From assembly GCA_029260795.1 (NCBI GenBank), contig JAJDCO010000087.1:81926-145925 (forward strand): DNA of 64,000 bases, written 5' to 3'. The notes under the pieces are model-generated. The model did no database searches and was not told the origin of the DNA. It saw nothing but the letters and a program-made list of their open reading frames with translations. Positions within the stretch are counted from its first letter, which is position 1, and each line of letters opens with the position of its first letter. The DNA comes from Planctomycetota bacterium. Lineage in GTDB: Bacteria; Planctomycetota; OFTM77. Shown here piece after piece: positions 51,895 to 60,462 of the stretch. The translations under genes were made by a program, and so were the position numbers.

Positions 51895-53190
51895 ATGTCC
51901 CAGCCGACCGCCGCGCCTTCGCGCACCGCCGAGATCGATGCCGCGCTCGCCGAGCACTCCTCCTTGCCGCCCGAGGCGATCTTCAAGGAGGACCTGCTTC
52001 GGGGCGGTGTCGCGTTCAGTGAGGACGCACTGCGCATCGCTTCGGGATTCAAGCCGAAGTCGTACTTCATCTTCTCCTTCGATCTCACGCCGATCGATCA
52101 GATGGAGCAGGCCGAGAATCTGCGCGCTCCCGAGGAGATGTGCCTCATCGGCGGCCCGCGAGGGTTTCGACGCACGATCGTTTCGGTACGGGTCAATCCC
52201 GCTTCGCCTCACCGGGTCGAGCTCGTCGAAGGGCGCCTGACGCTCATGCTCGAGGGCGAGTCTGTCTGCGACGTGCAGCTTCAGGAGATCCCCGAGTACT
52301 ACCGTCGCTCGCTCGAGAACGGTCAGCCCGTCACCCAGGTCGCACCCACCATCGAGTGGGGATACCTCATCTACCTGACGGTCTACCGCAAGTGTCAGTA
52401 CTTCGGCTTCCAGGAGGAGTGCCGCTTCTGCGACATCAACGAGAACTTTCGGCAGCAGGTCGCAGCGGGCCGCCCCTACCAGACCGTCAAGCCGATCGAT
52501 CAAGTCCTCGAGGCCCTCGAGATCATCGCGAGCTCCGACAACCACGCGAAGGCCTACACGGTCACCGGCGGCAGCATCACGCGGCACCTGAAGGGTCAGC
52601 AAGAAGCTGACTTCTACGCCGACTATGTGCGTGCGATCGAGGAGCGGTTCCCGAATCGTTGGATCGGTAAGGTCGTCGCCCAGGCGTTGCCGGTGGAGGA
52701 GGCGCGTCGCTTTCACGACGCCGGTGCCCAAATCTACCACCCCAACTACGAGGTCTGGGACCCGCGCCTCTTCGCCGAGCTCTGTCCGGGCAAGGAAGCG
52801 TACGTCGGTCGAGACGAATGGATCCGACGCATCCTCGATGCGGCCGAGATCTTCCGGCCTTCGCACGTGATCCCGAACTTCGTCGCGGGCATCGAGACCG
52901 CCCTGCCCCATGGGTTCGAGACGATCGAAGCCGCGCTCGACTCCACGACCGAGGGTCTCGATTTCTTCATGAGTCGGGGGATCACGCCTCGCTTCACCGT
53001 CTGGTGCCCCGAGCCGCTCAGCGTCCTCGGGAAAGATCAGGGACCGGCTCCCCTCGCCTATCATGCGGGCCTCCTCGAGCGGTATCGGGACACGCTTCGC
53101 CACCATGGGCTGGCTCCTCCTCCCGGCTACGGCGAGGCGGGCATCGGGAACGCCGTCTTCTCGGTGAGCGCTTTCATGGACGTCCTGTGA
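51895..53190 (+). CDS. Radical SAM protein with CX8CX2C cluster motif
   Basis: A 431-residue protein (track start GTG 51865 adds ten residues). Residues about 145-400 look like a radical SAM TIM barrel: an aromatic lead-in WGYLIYLTVYRKC, then CQYFGFQEECRFCDIN, where three Cys with spacing C-x8-C-x2-C would bind the 4Fe-4S cluster. AYTVTGGSI fits the GGE-like SAM-binding strand. HDAGAQIYHPNYEVWDPRLF and HVIPNFVAGIET resemble later strands of biotin-synthase-like enzymes. The canonical spacing is C-x3-C-x2-C, so this is a divergent family; the substrate is unknown. The N-terminal 140 residues form a separate domain. No adjacent peptide substrate gene was seen. Confidence 0.82.
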   Translation: MSQPTAAPSRTAEIDAALAEHSSLPPEAIFKEDLLRGGVAFSEDALRIASGFKPKSYFIFSFDLTPIDQMEQAENLRAPEEMCLIGGPRGFRRTIVSVRVNPASPHRVELVEGRLTLMLEGESVCDVQLQEIPEYYRRSLENGQPVTQVAPTIEWGYLIYLTVYRKCQYFGFQEECRFCDINENFRQQVAAGRPYQTVKPIDQVLEALEIIASSDNHAKAYTVTGGSITRHLKGQQEADFYADYVRAIEERFPNRWIGKVVAQALPVEEARRFHDAGAQIYHPNYEVWDPRLFAELCPGKEAYVGRDEWIRRILDAAEIFRPSHVIPNFVAGIETALPHGFETIEAALDSTTEGLDFFMSRGITPRFTVWCPEPLSVLGKDQGPAPLAYHAGLLERYRDTLRHHGLAPPPGYGEAGIGNAVFSVSAFMDVL

Positions 53191-53227
53191 CGGGCCAGAG
53201 AAGCGGTGGCGAGCCCGCCTCGATGTC

Positions 53228-53935
53228 ATGAAGCGCCTCGGGATCTTCCTCGGCCTGGCACTCGTGCTCGGCGTCGTCTTCTTCCCTTTCTGGAGCGAGC
53301 CAACTCAGCCGACCGACCGAGACTTGGCCCTCGCCGTCGAGCCGCCGGGCTCGGGTTCGCACCCAAGCAGCCTCACACCGCTGGCGTCCGAAGAAGCGCC
53401 GGCGACGCACGAGAAGGCCCACGTCGAGCCTTCCGATGACGAGGGGATCCGCCCGTCACCGTCTCCTCTGCTCCTCGATTCGAGCAAGCCGCTGCCATCC
53501 CCTCGGATGGTCGCGCCCCTCGTCACCTCCGAGCTGAGCTGGGTCCAGGGTCAGGGCAACCCGCTCGAGGACCCACAGCTCAACCCCGACGGCCTCGATC
53601 TGTCGGACGACGACCAAGAAGCCTTCGCCGATCTTCGCGGCGAGCTGGCGGCCTCGGTCCATGTCGCCTTCAAGCAGGTCGAGCGAGCAGCGCTCGCGAT
53701 CGCCCGACGGCAAATCGAGACCGGCGAGTACCAAGTCCTGGCGCAAGGGGAAGAGATCACTCTTGGCCAGGATGTCCTGGGCTATGTGTTCCAGCCGCTC
53801 GACGACCATTGGAGTGCGATCGTCATACTGCGGGTGAGTGAGCCCGAGATTCGTCAGTGGTTGGACGCACTCCGCTCGCGCCAGCAGCAGGTCTTGGATC
53901 AGCTCCACCGATTCCTGAAGGAGCACGGTCGGTGA
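53228..53935 (+). CDS. Membrane-anchored or secreted protein of unknown function
   Basis: A 235-residue protein with an N-terminal hydrophobic segment (MKRLGIFLGLALVLGVVFFPF), either an anchor or an uncleaved signal. A Pro/Ser/Glu-rich low-complexity region (about 25-95) leads to a soluble C-terminal domain (about 120-235) that is helical then alpha/beta, ending in a long charged helix (EIRQWLDALRSRQQQVLDQL). I recognise no family. It begins 37 bp after the radical SAM gene, so it may share its transcript. No strong ribosome site is visible. Confidence 0.65.
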   Translation: MKRLGIFLGLALVLGVVFFPFWSEPTQPTDRDLALAVEPPGSGSHPSSLTPLASEEAPATHEKAHVEPSDDEGIRPSPSPLLLDSSKPLPSPRMVAPLVTSELSWVQGQGNPLEDPQLNPDGLDLSDDDQEAFADLRGELAASVHVAFKQVERAALAIARRQIETGEYQVLAQGEEITLGQDVLGYVFQPLDDHWSAIVILRVSEPEIRQWLDALRSRQQQVLDQLHRFLKEHGR

Positions 53936-53949
53936 CCCGCTACCGACGG

Positions 53950-54030
53950 CACCCCAGGGACCGCCGGGCGCCCAGTAACCAGGGAACGTCGGGCGGTCAG
54001 TAACCTGGGACCGCGGGCGGCCCGCTCGCT
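53950..54030. repeat. Degenerate tandem repeat ending in REP-like palindrome, copy 5
   Basis: Three diverging units of about 26 bp: CCCCAGGGACCGCCGGGCGC, CCAGGGAACGTCGGGCGGTC and CCTGGGACCGCGGGCGGCCC, the first two ending in CAGTAA. The last holds the REP-like palindrome with one mismatch. The 314-bp gap (53936-54249) has no gene. Confidence 0.6.
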
Positions 54031-54139
54031 GTTATCGGGGCGTCAGCTTCGCTTCGCCGCGACGACCTGTACGAGTTCCGTGAGACGACGTCGGCTCCGC
54101 TGCGCGGACGCACTCCAGTCACGTTCGGGGGCGTCTTCC

Positions 54140-54166
54140 CTGGGACCGCGGGCGGCCCGCCCGCAT
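54140..54166 (+). repeat. REP-like GC palindrome, copy 6
   Basis: CTGGGACC, then GCGGGCGGCCCGCCCGC and AT, followed by GGCGCCCTTCAGGGCGC, a second palindrome also found near 11389. Confidence 0.65.
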
Positions 54167-54249
54167 TCTGGCGCCCTTCAGGGCGCGCATCCTGTGGCTC
54201 ATCGAGCACAGTCCTGTGCGGAGGGCCCATCGGCAGCGTGGGTCTGCGT

Positions 54250-55371
54250 TCAGCTCCGGTCGGTAGTCGGAACGTAAGGTCGAGGTCCCGGACCGACGTA
54301 CTTGGCACGCGGTCGAATCAGGCGGTTGTCGGCGAGCTGTTCGAGCACGTGTGCGGTCCAGCCGGCCATGCGGCTGACGGCGAAGAGCGGAGTGAACAGT
54401 CGCGTCGGCAGTCCGAGCTGGTGGTAGGTGGAGGCGGAGTAGAAGTCGACGTTGCAGTTGAGGCCCTTGGCCTCACGCATGGCGTCCTCGATCTGCTGCG
54501 ACATCTCGAACCACTTTCGGTCACCCGTGGAGTCCGCGAGCGCCTTCGACATGCGTCGCAAGTGAGTGGCGCGAGGATCTTCGGTGCGATAGACCCGGTG
54601 TCCGAACCCCATGATCTTCTCGCCCTGCTCCAATGAGCGGAGCACGAACGCCTCGGGCTCGATGCCTTCCTCGTCGATCTGGAGGAGCATCTCGATGACC
54701 TTCTCGTTGGCGCCTCCGTGCAGTGGCCCCTTGAGGGTGCCGATGGCGGAGGTGGCTGCCGAGATGACGTCGGAGAGAGTCGCCGCTGTCACGCGTGCCG
54801 AGAACGTCGATGCGTTGAAGCCGTGGTCGGCATGCAGGATGAGAGCCACGTCGATCGCGCGAGCGGCTGCGTCGCTGGGGACCTCACCCGAGGCGAGGTA
54901 GAGGAAATTGGCGGCCAGGCCGAGCTCGGGCTTTGGAGCGAGGGGCTCTTTGCCGAGGGAGAGTCGGTGGAGGGCGGCCACGAGGGTGCCAGTACAGGCG
55001 ACGAGTCGCTCGGAGATCTGGCGGCGTACGATCGGGTCGTGGGACTCGGCGTCCGGCTCGTGGTGTCCGAGCAGGGAGACCGCGGTGCGAAGGCTGGCCA
55101 TCGGATGCGCGTCCCGTGGGATCGCGCGGAGCTGGTCGACGAGGGCGGCGGGGATCGCTCTCTCGCGAGCCAAGCGCTTGGTGTCGGCGGCGAGACCGGC
55201 ACGGCTGGGGAGCTCACCGTCGAACAGGAGGAACACGACCTCCTCGAAGGTCGACGCTTCGGCGAGCTCGTGGATGTCGTAGCCCCGGTACCGGAGCTCA
55301 CCCTTCTCACCATCGATCGAGCAAATGGCCGAGTCGGCGGCCGTGATACCTTCGAGTCCCTTGCCCGACAT
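54250..55371 (-). CDS. gltA: Citrate synthase
   Basis: A 373-residue short-form citrate synthase that condenses acetyl-CoA and oxaloacetate. Key residues are His218 in GPLHGGANEKV, His258 in MGFGHRVYRTEDPR and Asp310 in NVDFYS. HADHGFNAST is the oxaloacetate-binding strand. The length is closer to the type found in Gram-positives and archaea, or to 2-methylcitrate synthases, than to long E. coli GltA, so methylcitrate activity cannot be excluded. No prp genes are near, which favours the TCA cycle role. The track starts at 55446; ATG 55371 has GAGGAG seven bases upstream. Monocistronic. Confidence 0.93.
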   Translation of the reverse strand: MSGKGLEGITAADSAICSIDGEKGELRYRGYDIHELAEASTFEEVVFLLFDGELPSRAGLAADTKRLARERAIPAALVDQLRAIPRDAHPMASLRTAVSLLGHHEPDAESHDPIVRRQISERLVACTGTLVAALHRLSLGKEPLAPKPELGLAANFLYLASGEVPSDAAARAIDVALILHADHGFNASTFSARVTAATLSDVISAATSAIGTLKGPLHGGANEKVIEMLLQIDEEGIEPEAFVLRSLEQGEKIMGFGHRVYRTEDPRATHLRRMSKALADSTGDRKWFEMSQQIEDAMREAKGLNCNVDFYSASTYHQLGLPTRLFTPLFAVSRMAGWTAHVLEQLADNRLIRPRAKYVGPGPRPYVPTTDRS

Positions 55372-55656
55372 GCGCAGGCTCCTCTCATGCGGTTTGCCGG
55401 GGCGAGTGCAGGAAACCCGGCAGGCGGAGTTCGCCGGTTCCATCATCGGCGAGACCTCCTGATCCTCTGGAGAATGATCATATCACCCGGGACCGAAAGA
55501 GTCCTCGGCCGGGCGACCGGACGACGAGTCTCGTCTCCTCGTCCGGGAAGCGTTCGGGGCGATGTGGCGATCCGCGCTGGCGGGCCTGGCGCGCCAGGTT
55601 TAGATTGAGGCCGCGTGCCGGTCGAACCGGCGACCCTTCGTGAACGAGGAGCCCGG

Positions 55657-56115
55657 ATGTCCCTTCGCTGGCTGTTTCTTCTGGGAATGCTTTCGATGAG
55701 CTGTGCGAGCGTCGAGCGCTTCGATGCTGGAGATGAGCAGGCTGTGCGCGCACTGCTCGAAGAGCAGCGGACGGCCTGGAATCGTGGCGACATCGAGGGC
55801 TTCGTCGACGGCTACGAGCGCTCCGCGCAGCTGTCCTTCGCCGGTGCCGATGGAGTCACCCGGGGCTGGGCGGATCTGCTGACGCGGTATCAACGTCGCT
55901 ATCCCGATATCGCCGCCATGGGTGAGCTGAAGTTCGACCTCTTCGAGGTAAGGCCCTTGGCCAAGTCCGCCGCCCTCGTGATCGGCGAGTGGCGGCTGAT
56001 GCGCGAAAGCGACTCGCCGGGCGGCATTTTCAGCCTGATCGTCGAGCATCAGATGGATGGCTGGAAGGTCATCCATGATCACACGTCATCGTATCCGACC
56101 GAAACCGAGGACTGA
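55657..56115 (+). CDS. NTF2-like (DUF4440/SnoaL-type) lipoprotein
   Basis: A 152-residue lipoprotein; MSLRWLFLLGMLSMSC gives a lipobox with Cys16. The mature domain has the NTF2-like pattern: EQAVRALLEEQRTAWNRGDI, then FVDGYERSAQLSFAG, YQRRYPD and FSLIVEHQMDGWKVIHDHTS. Such domains bind small hydrophobic ligands or serve as scaffolds; no catalytic residues can be named. GAGGAG lies just before ATG 55657, which replaces the GTG 55615 start of the track. The arginase gene follows after 26 bp and may be cotranscribed. Confidence 0.85.
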   Translation: MSLRWLFLLGMLSMSCASVERFDAGDEQAVRALLEEQRTAWNRGDIEGFVDGYERSAQLSFAGADGVTRGWADLLTRYQRRYPDIAAMGELKFDLFEVRPLAKSAALVIGEWRLMRESDSPGGIFSLIVEHQMDGWKVIHDHTSSYPTETED

Positions 56116-56141
56116 GAGTCAGTCCGGAAAGGAAGTGGGGC

Positions 56142-57056
56142 GTGGGTGATCGGACGGTTCACATCATCGGAGTGCCGATGGACCATGGCGCGGGGCGCCG
56201 GGGCGTCGGCATGGGTCCGACCGCCATTCGCATCGCGGGCCTGCACCGGGCGCTCGAGCGGATCGGGCGCTCGTTCGTCGACCGCGGCGACATCGTGATC
56301 AAGACGCCCGAGACCGAGGTCTCGGGTGATCCGCACTACCGGTTTGCCGGGCTGATCCAAAAGGCCTGTGACGAGCTGCGCCAGCTCGTGCTGGCGGCTC
56401 TCGAGGAAGGGGGCTTGCCGCTCGTGATCGGCGGGGATCACAGCATCGCCATCGGCACCGTCGCGGGGCTGTCGGAGTTCCATCGCGCGCGCGAACAGCG
56501 TCTCGGCCTGATCTGGGTCGATGCCCACGGAGACATGAATACGCCGTCGACCAGCCCCAGCGGCAACATCCACGGCATGCCGCTCTCAGTGAACCTCGGC
56601 ATGAACGCGGGCGCCTTGACGTCGCTTGGCGGCTTCCAGCCCAAGGTCCTTCCCGAGGATGTCGTCTTGATCGGACTCCGCGATCTCGACCAAGGAGAGC
56701 GGCAAGCGATTCGAGAGTCGGGCGTGCACGCCTACACCATGCAGGACATCGATGAGCGCGGCATGGCCTCGATCATGCGGGAATCGATCGAGCACGTGAC
56801 GCGTCAGTGCGACCAGTTCCACATCAGCTTCGATATCGACAGCCTCGACCCTCGCGTGGCTCCCGGAACCGGAACACCCGTCCCCGGTGGCCTCACCTAC
56901 CGCGAGGCGCACCTGGCACTCGAGCTGGCCGCAGCCTCCGAGCGCCTGGGCTCCTTCGAGCTGGTGGAGGTCAACCCGATCCTCGACACCGCCAACCAGA
57001 CCGGCGAAGTCGCCGTCGGCTTGATTGGCTCAGCGCTGGGGCGGAAGATCCTGTAA
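56142..57056 (+). CDS. rocF: Arginase
   Basis: A 304-residue ureohydrolase that splits arginine into ornithine and urea. The binuclear manganese ligands are His100 in GGDHSIAIG, Asp127, His129 and Asp131 in WVDAHGDMN, and Asp231 and Asp233 in [28 protein letters not shown] at the N-terminus and NIHGMPLS are arginase rather than agmatinase signatures. [17 protein letters not shown] matches the family C-terminus. Start is GTG 56142 with AAGGA upstream. The gene suggests arginine breakdown or polyamine supply; no other arginine genes are near. Confidence 0.95.
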   Translation: MGDRTVHIIGVPMDHGAGRRGVGMGPTAIRIAGLHRALERIGRSFVDRGDIVIKTPETEVSGDPHYRFAGLIQKACDELRQLVLAALEEGGLPLVIGGDHSIAIGTVAGLSEFHRAREQRLGLIWVDAHGDMNTPSTSPSGNIHGMPLSVNLGMNAGALTSLGGFQPKVLPEDVVLIGLRDLDQGERQAIRESGVHAYTMQDIDERGMASIMRESIEHVTRQCDQFHISFDIDSLDPRVAPGTGTPVPGGLTYREAHLALELAAASERLGSFELVEVNPILDTANQTGEVAVGLIGSALGRKIL

Positions 57057-57109
57057 CGCTCGGCGCGCCCGGTCAAACCTCTCGGAGGCCCGACTTCAGG
57101 ACCTAAGAC

Positions 57110-58243
57110 GTGGAGGTCGTCCTGTCCCAGCCTGACGCCGTCTCGCTCGACCAGAGCTTCATCCGTTCATTTCGTCGTCGCCTGCTCGATTGGTTTCGTC
57201 GCCACCGGCGTGAGCTGCCTTGGCGAGAAACCAAGGATCCCTATGCGATCTGGATCTCGGAGATCATGCTCCAGCAGACCCAGGTCGCCACGGTGATCCC
57301 CTACTACGATCGCTTCCTCGCCCGCTTTCCGACAGTCGAGGACCTGGCGGCGGCCGAGACGGACGAGGTCCTGCGGCACTGGGCGGGTCTCGGGTACTAC
57401 AGCCGCGCGCGCAGCCTGCATGCCGCCGCGCGCCACATCGTCGCGGAGCACGGGGGGCGGTTTCCCCACGAGGAGGAGCAAGTTCTCGCGCTGCCGGGGG
57501 TCGGTCGCTACACGGCGGGCGCCATCCGCTCGATCGCCTTCGACATCCCGGCGCCCCTGCTCGACGGCAACGTCACGCGTGTGCTGACACGCGTGCTGGC
57601 GCTGCGCGGGGATCCCAAGAGTGCGCCCCTTCACAAGAAGCTGTGGCGCATCGCCGAGGAGCTGGTGGCCCCCAAGACGGCTTCCGAGTTCAACCAGGGA
57701 ATGATGGAGCTGGGTGCCCTCGTCTGCACACCGCGGAACCCGGACTGCGGACGTTGCCCGGTTCGCCGACTGTGTGAGGCGAACCGCCTCGGTCTGACTC
57801 GAGACCTTCCCGAGACGCCGGCGAGACGACCCACCGTTTCCGTCACGCTCGCCGCGGCAGCGATCACCGATGCGCGCGGCCGCCTCCTGATCGTCCAGCG
57901 CCAGGGTGAGGACTTGCTCGAGGGATTCTGGGAGCTTCCAACCGTCGAGCACCAGGAACCCGTCGAGCGGGCGCTCGAGACGGCGGTGCGAGAGCGCACC
58001 GGACTTCAGATCCGGCTGGGTCGTCGTCTGGGTCGCGTGCGTCACACGATCACCTATCGGCGCCTGCAGGTGATTGTCCTCGCCGGCCAGTGCCTGAGCT
58101 CGGGTCGTGCGAGCCGAGGACGGGACTGGGCTTGGTACACGCCCGGCCGGGAGGAGTTCGCCTTCTCGGCACTCGCCCGAAAAACGATGCGGCTCTGGTC
58201 CGAGGATTCATTGAGCCGTGAGTCGGTGAACGGCGAGCGATGA
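57110..58243 (+). CDS. mutY: A/G-specific adenine DNA glycosylase
   Basis: A 377-residue repair enzyme that removes adenine mispaired with 8-oxoguanine. The catalytic Glu51 is in SEIMLQQTQV, the HhH is LPGVGRYTAGAI, Asp152 is in LLDGNVTRV, and the 4Fe-4S Cys lie at 206, 213, 216 and 222 with the correct C-x6-C-x2-C-x5-C spacing. Residues about 240-365 form the NUDIX-like MutT domain that reads 8-oxoG (LLIVQRQGEDLLEGFWELP). Start GTG 57110. It lies 53 bp after the arginase gene in the same direction. Confidence 0.96.
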   Translation: MEVVLSQPDAVSLDQSFIRSFRRRLLDWFRRHRRELPWRETKDPYAIWISEIMLQQTQVATVIPYYDRFLARFPTVEDLAAAETDEVLRHWAGLGYYSRARSLHAAARHIVAEHGGRFPHEEEQVLALPGVGRYTAGAIRSIAFDIPAPLLDGNVTRVLTRVLALRGDPKSAPLHKKLWRIAEELVAPKTASEFNQGMMELGALVCTPRNPDCGRCPVRRLCEANRLGLTRDLPETPARRPTVSVTLAAAAITDARGRLLIVQRQGEDLLEGFWELPTVEHQEPVERALETAVRERTGLQIRLGRRLGRVRHTITYRRLQVIVLAGQCLSSGRASRGRDWAWYTPGREEFAFSALARKTMRLWSEDSLSRESVNGER

Positions 58244-58369
58244 TCGGGTGAGCCAGCGGGAGCGGCAGAAGCGAAGCAGTCCTCGTACTCGAACCCCTGC
58301 GTCGACAGCGCTCGCCGTCTCGCATAGAGTGCGAGGCGGGTGGAGGATTCGGCTGGAGCCTGCAACACG

Positions 58370-59779
58370 GTGATTCGACTAAGCCTGGTCCGCTTCTTTT
58401 GGCTCGCTGGCACGCTGACGACGGTCAGTCTGGCGGCGCACTCGCAGCACCCATGGGAGGCGCACACCGATCGCGTGACGGGTCTGGAGATTCGGAGCCC
58501 GCGCGTCTTTCGACCGCTCGGCATCACCTCCTTCGACGGACCGGTCATCCTGAGGCTCATTCGGCCGTCGAGCACCGAGCGGTCGGGAGGGTGGCGTCGA
58601 GAGAGCGAGATCTGGCTGGTCGATTGGGGCACCCGCTCGGACTCCCCGAATGCGGTCGCCGAGGACTTTGATCGTCTCTTCCCCGTGCAGCTCGCGGGCT
58701 GGCGCGTCGTCAGCCGGGAAGAGGTCGGCGGCAACGTCGAGATCGAGCTGGCGCGCGCGGGTGCTCGCGGCTGGGCTTGGCTGGGAAGAGTCGGCGATCG
58801 CCGCATCGCGGTCATCGGCTTGTCGGATGCGGAGAGCTTCGAGGTCGATCGTGCGGTGTTCGTGCGCGCGGCCGCCTCCTCGCGGATCCGCAAGCAAAAA
58901 GGAGCGCCCGAGGAGAGTCTGCGGCGAGCCTATGCCGCGAGATCGGACTGGCTGGACGTCGAGCGTCGCTTACAGCTCTGTCTTCGAGCTCCGCCCGGTT
59001 GGTCCGTCGTCGAGAGCCCCCGCTTCCTCGTGATCCATCCGGAGGGAGCTCCGTCCTGGATCGAGGAGTCCCCACTCCGATTGGAAGCCGTGCGGTCGGC
59101 GCTCGAGCGACGGTTCCCACCTCGGGTCGCCATCCGCTCGGTCGGCGTCGTTCGGGTCTGCAACGATCGCGTGGACTACTTCGCGCATGGCGGCGTGCCC
59201 GATGCGGCCGGAGTCTGGAATCGGCGCACCGAGGAGCTGGTGCTCTTCCTCGACCCACAGGCGGTGGTGTCGGGTGACCGGCGCTTCCTCACCTTGCAGC
59301 ACGAGGCCGTGCATCAGTACTTCGCGGCGGCGCTCGGCGACAAGCGGCCCGCCTCTTGGTTCGACGAGGGAGTCGCCGACACGTTTGCCGCGGCACGTTT
59401 CGACGATGAGGACCGAGTCGTGTTCGAGAAGAACTCGCAGCGACTGCCGCGGCTCGAGATCGTCCTTCGCCGATTGGGCCCGCTGCCTCTGCGGGAGCTC
59501 CTGAATGCCTCGCATGGCGAGTACCTTCGTGGCGGCGCCGCCACCTACGCGACCGGCTGGTCGTTCGTCTACTTCCTGATGACGAGCCCGGAAGTCAGCG
59601 CGCACGAGGAATGGGCCCGGCTGTTGGATCGGTACTACCGCTTCTTCGAGCAGTCGGAGTCGGAAGCGCTCGATCCCTCCTCACGACGCGAGGCAGCCTT
59701 GCAGGCGGCCCTCGGCTCCATCGATATCGAGGCGCTCGAGTCGGCTTGGAGAAGTTTCCTCGACCGCCTCATGGGTTGA
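58370..59779 (+). CDS. Secreted gluzincin-type metallopeptidase-like protein
   Basis: A 469-residue exported protein. GTG 58370 begins a good signal peptide (IRLSLVRFFWLAGTLTTVSLAA); the track start GTG 58340 adds ten residues and is also possible. The zinc motif HEAVH is at 311-315, and WFDEGVADTFA supplies the downstream Glu333, a gluzincin arrangement as in DUF1570-like planctomycete proteins. The N-terminal 150 residues are a separate beta-rich domain. It probably cleaves proteins outside the cytoplasm; this is inferred from the motif. The stop is 16 bp from the convergent lipoprotein gene. Confidence 0.78.
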   Translation: MIRLSLVRFFWLAGTLTTVSLAAHSQHPWEAHTDRVTGLEIRSPRVFRPLGITSFDGPVILRLIRPSSTERSGGWRRESEIWLVDWGTRSDSPNAVAEDFDRLFPVQLAGWRVVSREEVGGNVEIELARAGARGWAWLGRVGDRRIAVIGLSDAESFEVDRAVFVRAAASSRIRKQKGAPEESLRRAYAARSDWLDVERRLQLCLRAPPGWSVVESPRFLVIHPEGAPSWIEESPLRLEAVRSALERRFPPRVAIRSVGVVRVCNDRVDYFAHGGVPDAAGVWNRRTEELVLFLDPQAVVSGDRRFLTLQHEAVHQYFAAALGDKRPASWFDEGVADTFAAARFDDEDRVVFEKNSQRLPRLEIVLRRLGPLPLRELLNASHGEYLRGGAATYATGWSFVYFLMTSPEVSAHEEWARLLDRYYRFFEQSESEALDPSSRREAALQAALGSIDIEALESAWRSFLDRLMG

Positions 59780-59795
59780 GCGCGAGACGCGACGC

Positions 59796-60317
59796 TCAAT
59801 CCCAGAGGGACAGGCGATCATGGGCACGGCTCTCGGTCACGATGCCGACGCGCATCGACCGGTAGAGGTCGGGGCGAGGCAGATCGAGGTCGATGGTGCA
59901 GGACTCGGCTCCGGCTCCGCTCGAGGCGTCGAGGGGAGAGATGATGGAGAGCAGGGGAGAGCCGTCGTTCCTGAAGAGCTCGACGCGCAGGTAGTAGGCT
60001 TCCCAGCGCAGGTCCGAGCCATCGGCCATCCCATGAAGCTTCCACCCATCACCGTCATCGGCCACTCGGAGATCGTCGAGGATCTCGACGGCACGACCGA
60101 GGACGAGGCAGCTCTTGGCATCGAGCTGGCGCGGTCGCGGGGGCCTGGACTCGCGCGGTGCTCTCCCGTCTTCACTCGGTGCCGCCGCCACATCGCTCTC
60201 CTCGAGCACGCTCGGCGAGCGGGTTTCGATGACGGAGAGCTGTCGATGCTCCTTCAGAGGGGCACAAGCGGTCGAGCCGAGCAGGATGAGAAGGAGGGCG
60301 CGGATCGGCATCGTCAT
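59796..60317 (-). CDS. Lipoprotein of unknown function
   Basis: A 173-residue protein. MTMPIRALLLILLGSTAC is a lipoprotein-type signal, although the lipobox (STAC) is not perfect. A Pro/Arg/Ser linker precedes a C-terminal beta domain (LVLGRAVEILDDLRV, WEAYYLRVELFRNDGSPLLS, CTIDLDLPRPDLYRSMRVGI). I recognise no family. The reading frame is clear on the minus strand; the opposite ORF 59820-60434 has no signal peptide or known motif. It lies downstream of pmbA, but with a 145-bp gap. Confidence 0.68.
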   Translation of the reverse strand: MTMPIRALLLILLGSTACAPLKEHRQLSVIETRSPSVLEESDVAAAPSEDGRAPRESRPPRPRQLDAKSCLVLGRAVEILDDLRVADDGDGWKLHGMADGSDLRWEAYYLRVELFRNDGSPLLSIISPLDASSGAGAESCTIDLDLPRPDLYRSMRVGIVTESRAHDRLSLWD

Positions 60318-60462
60318 GGTTGGGCAATCCAGGGGAGCGGGAGGCGGCGGGCGGGCCGAGGCAGGCGGGAGACGACGATCACGACCGAGTGGACGTGCGC
60401 CGTCGCAGGTAGGACGGGAGCACGGGGTCGGTAGGTTCCCGAGTTCTGCCTCGACGGGGTCC

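Noticed and set aside
53936-54249. Small ORFs between the unknown membrane protein and citrate synthase
   Set aside because: They are made almost entirely of REP-like and tandem repeat sequence and lack starts with ribosome sites.
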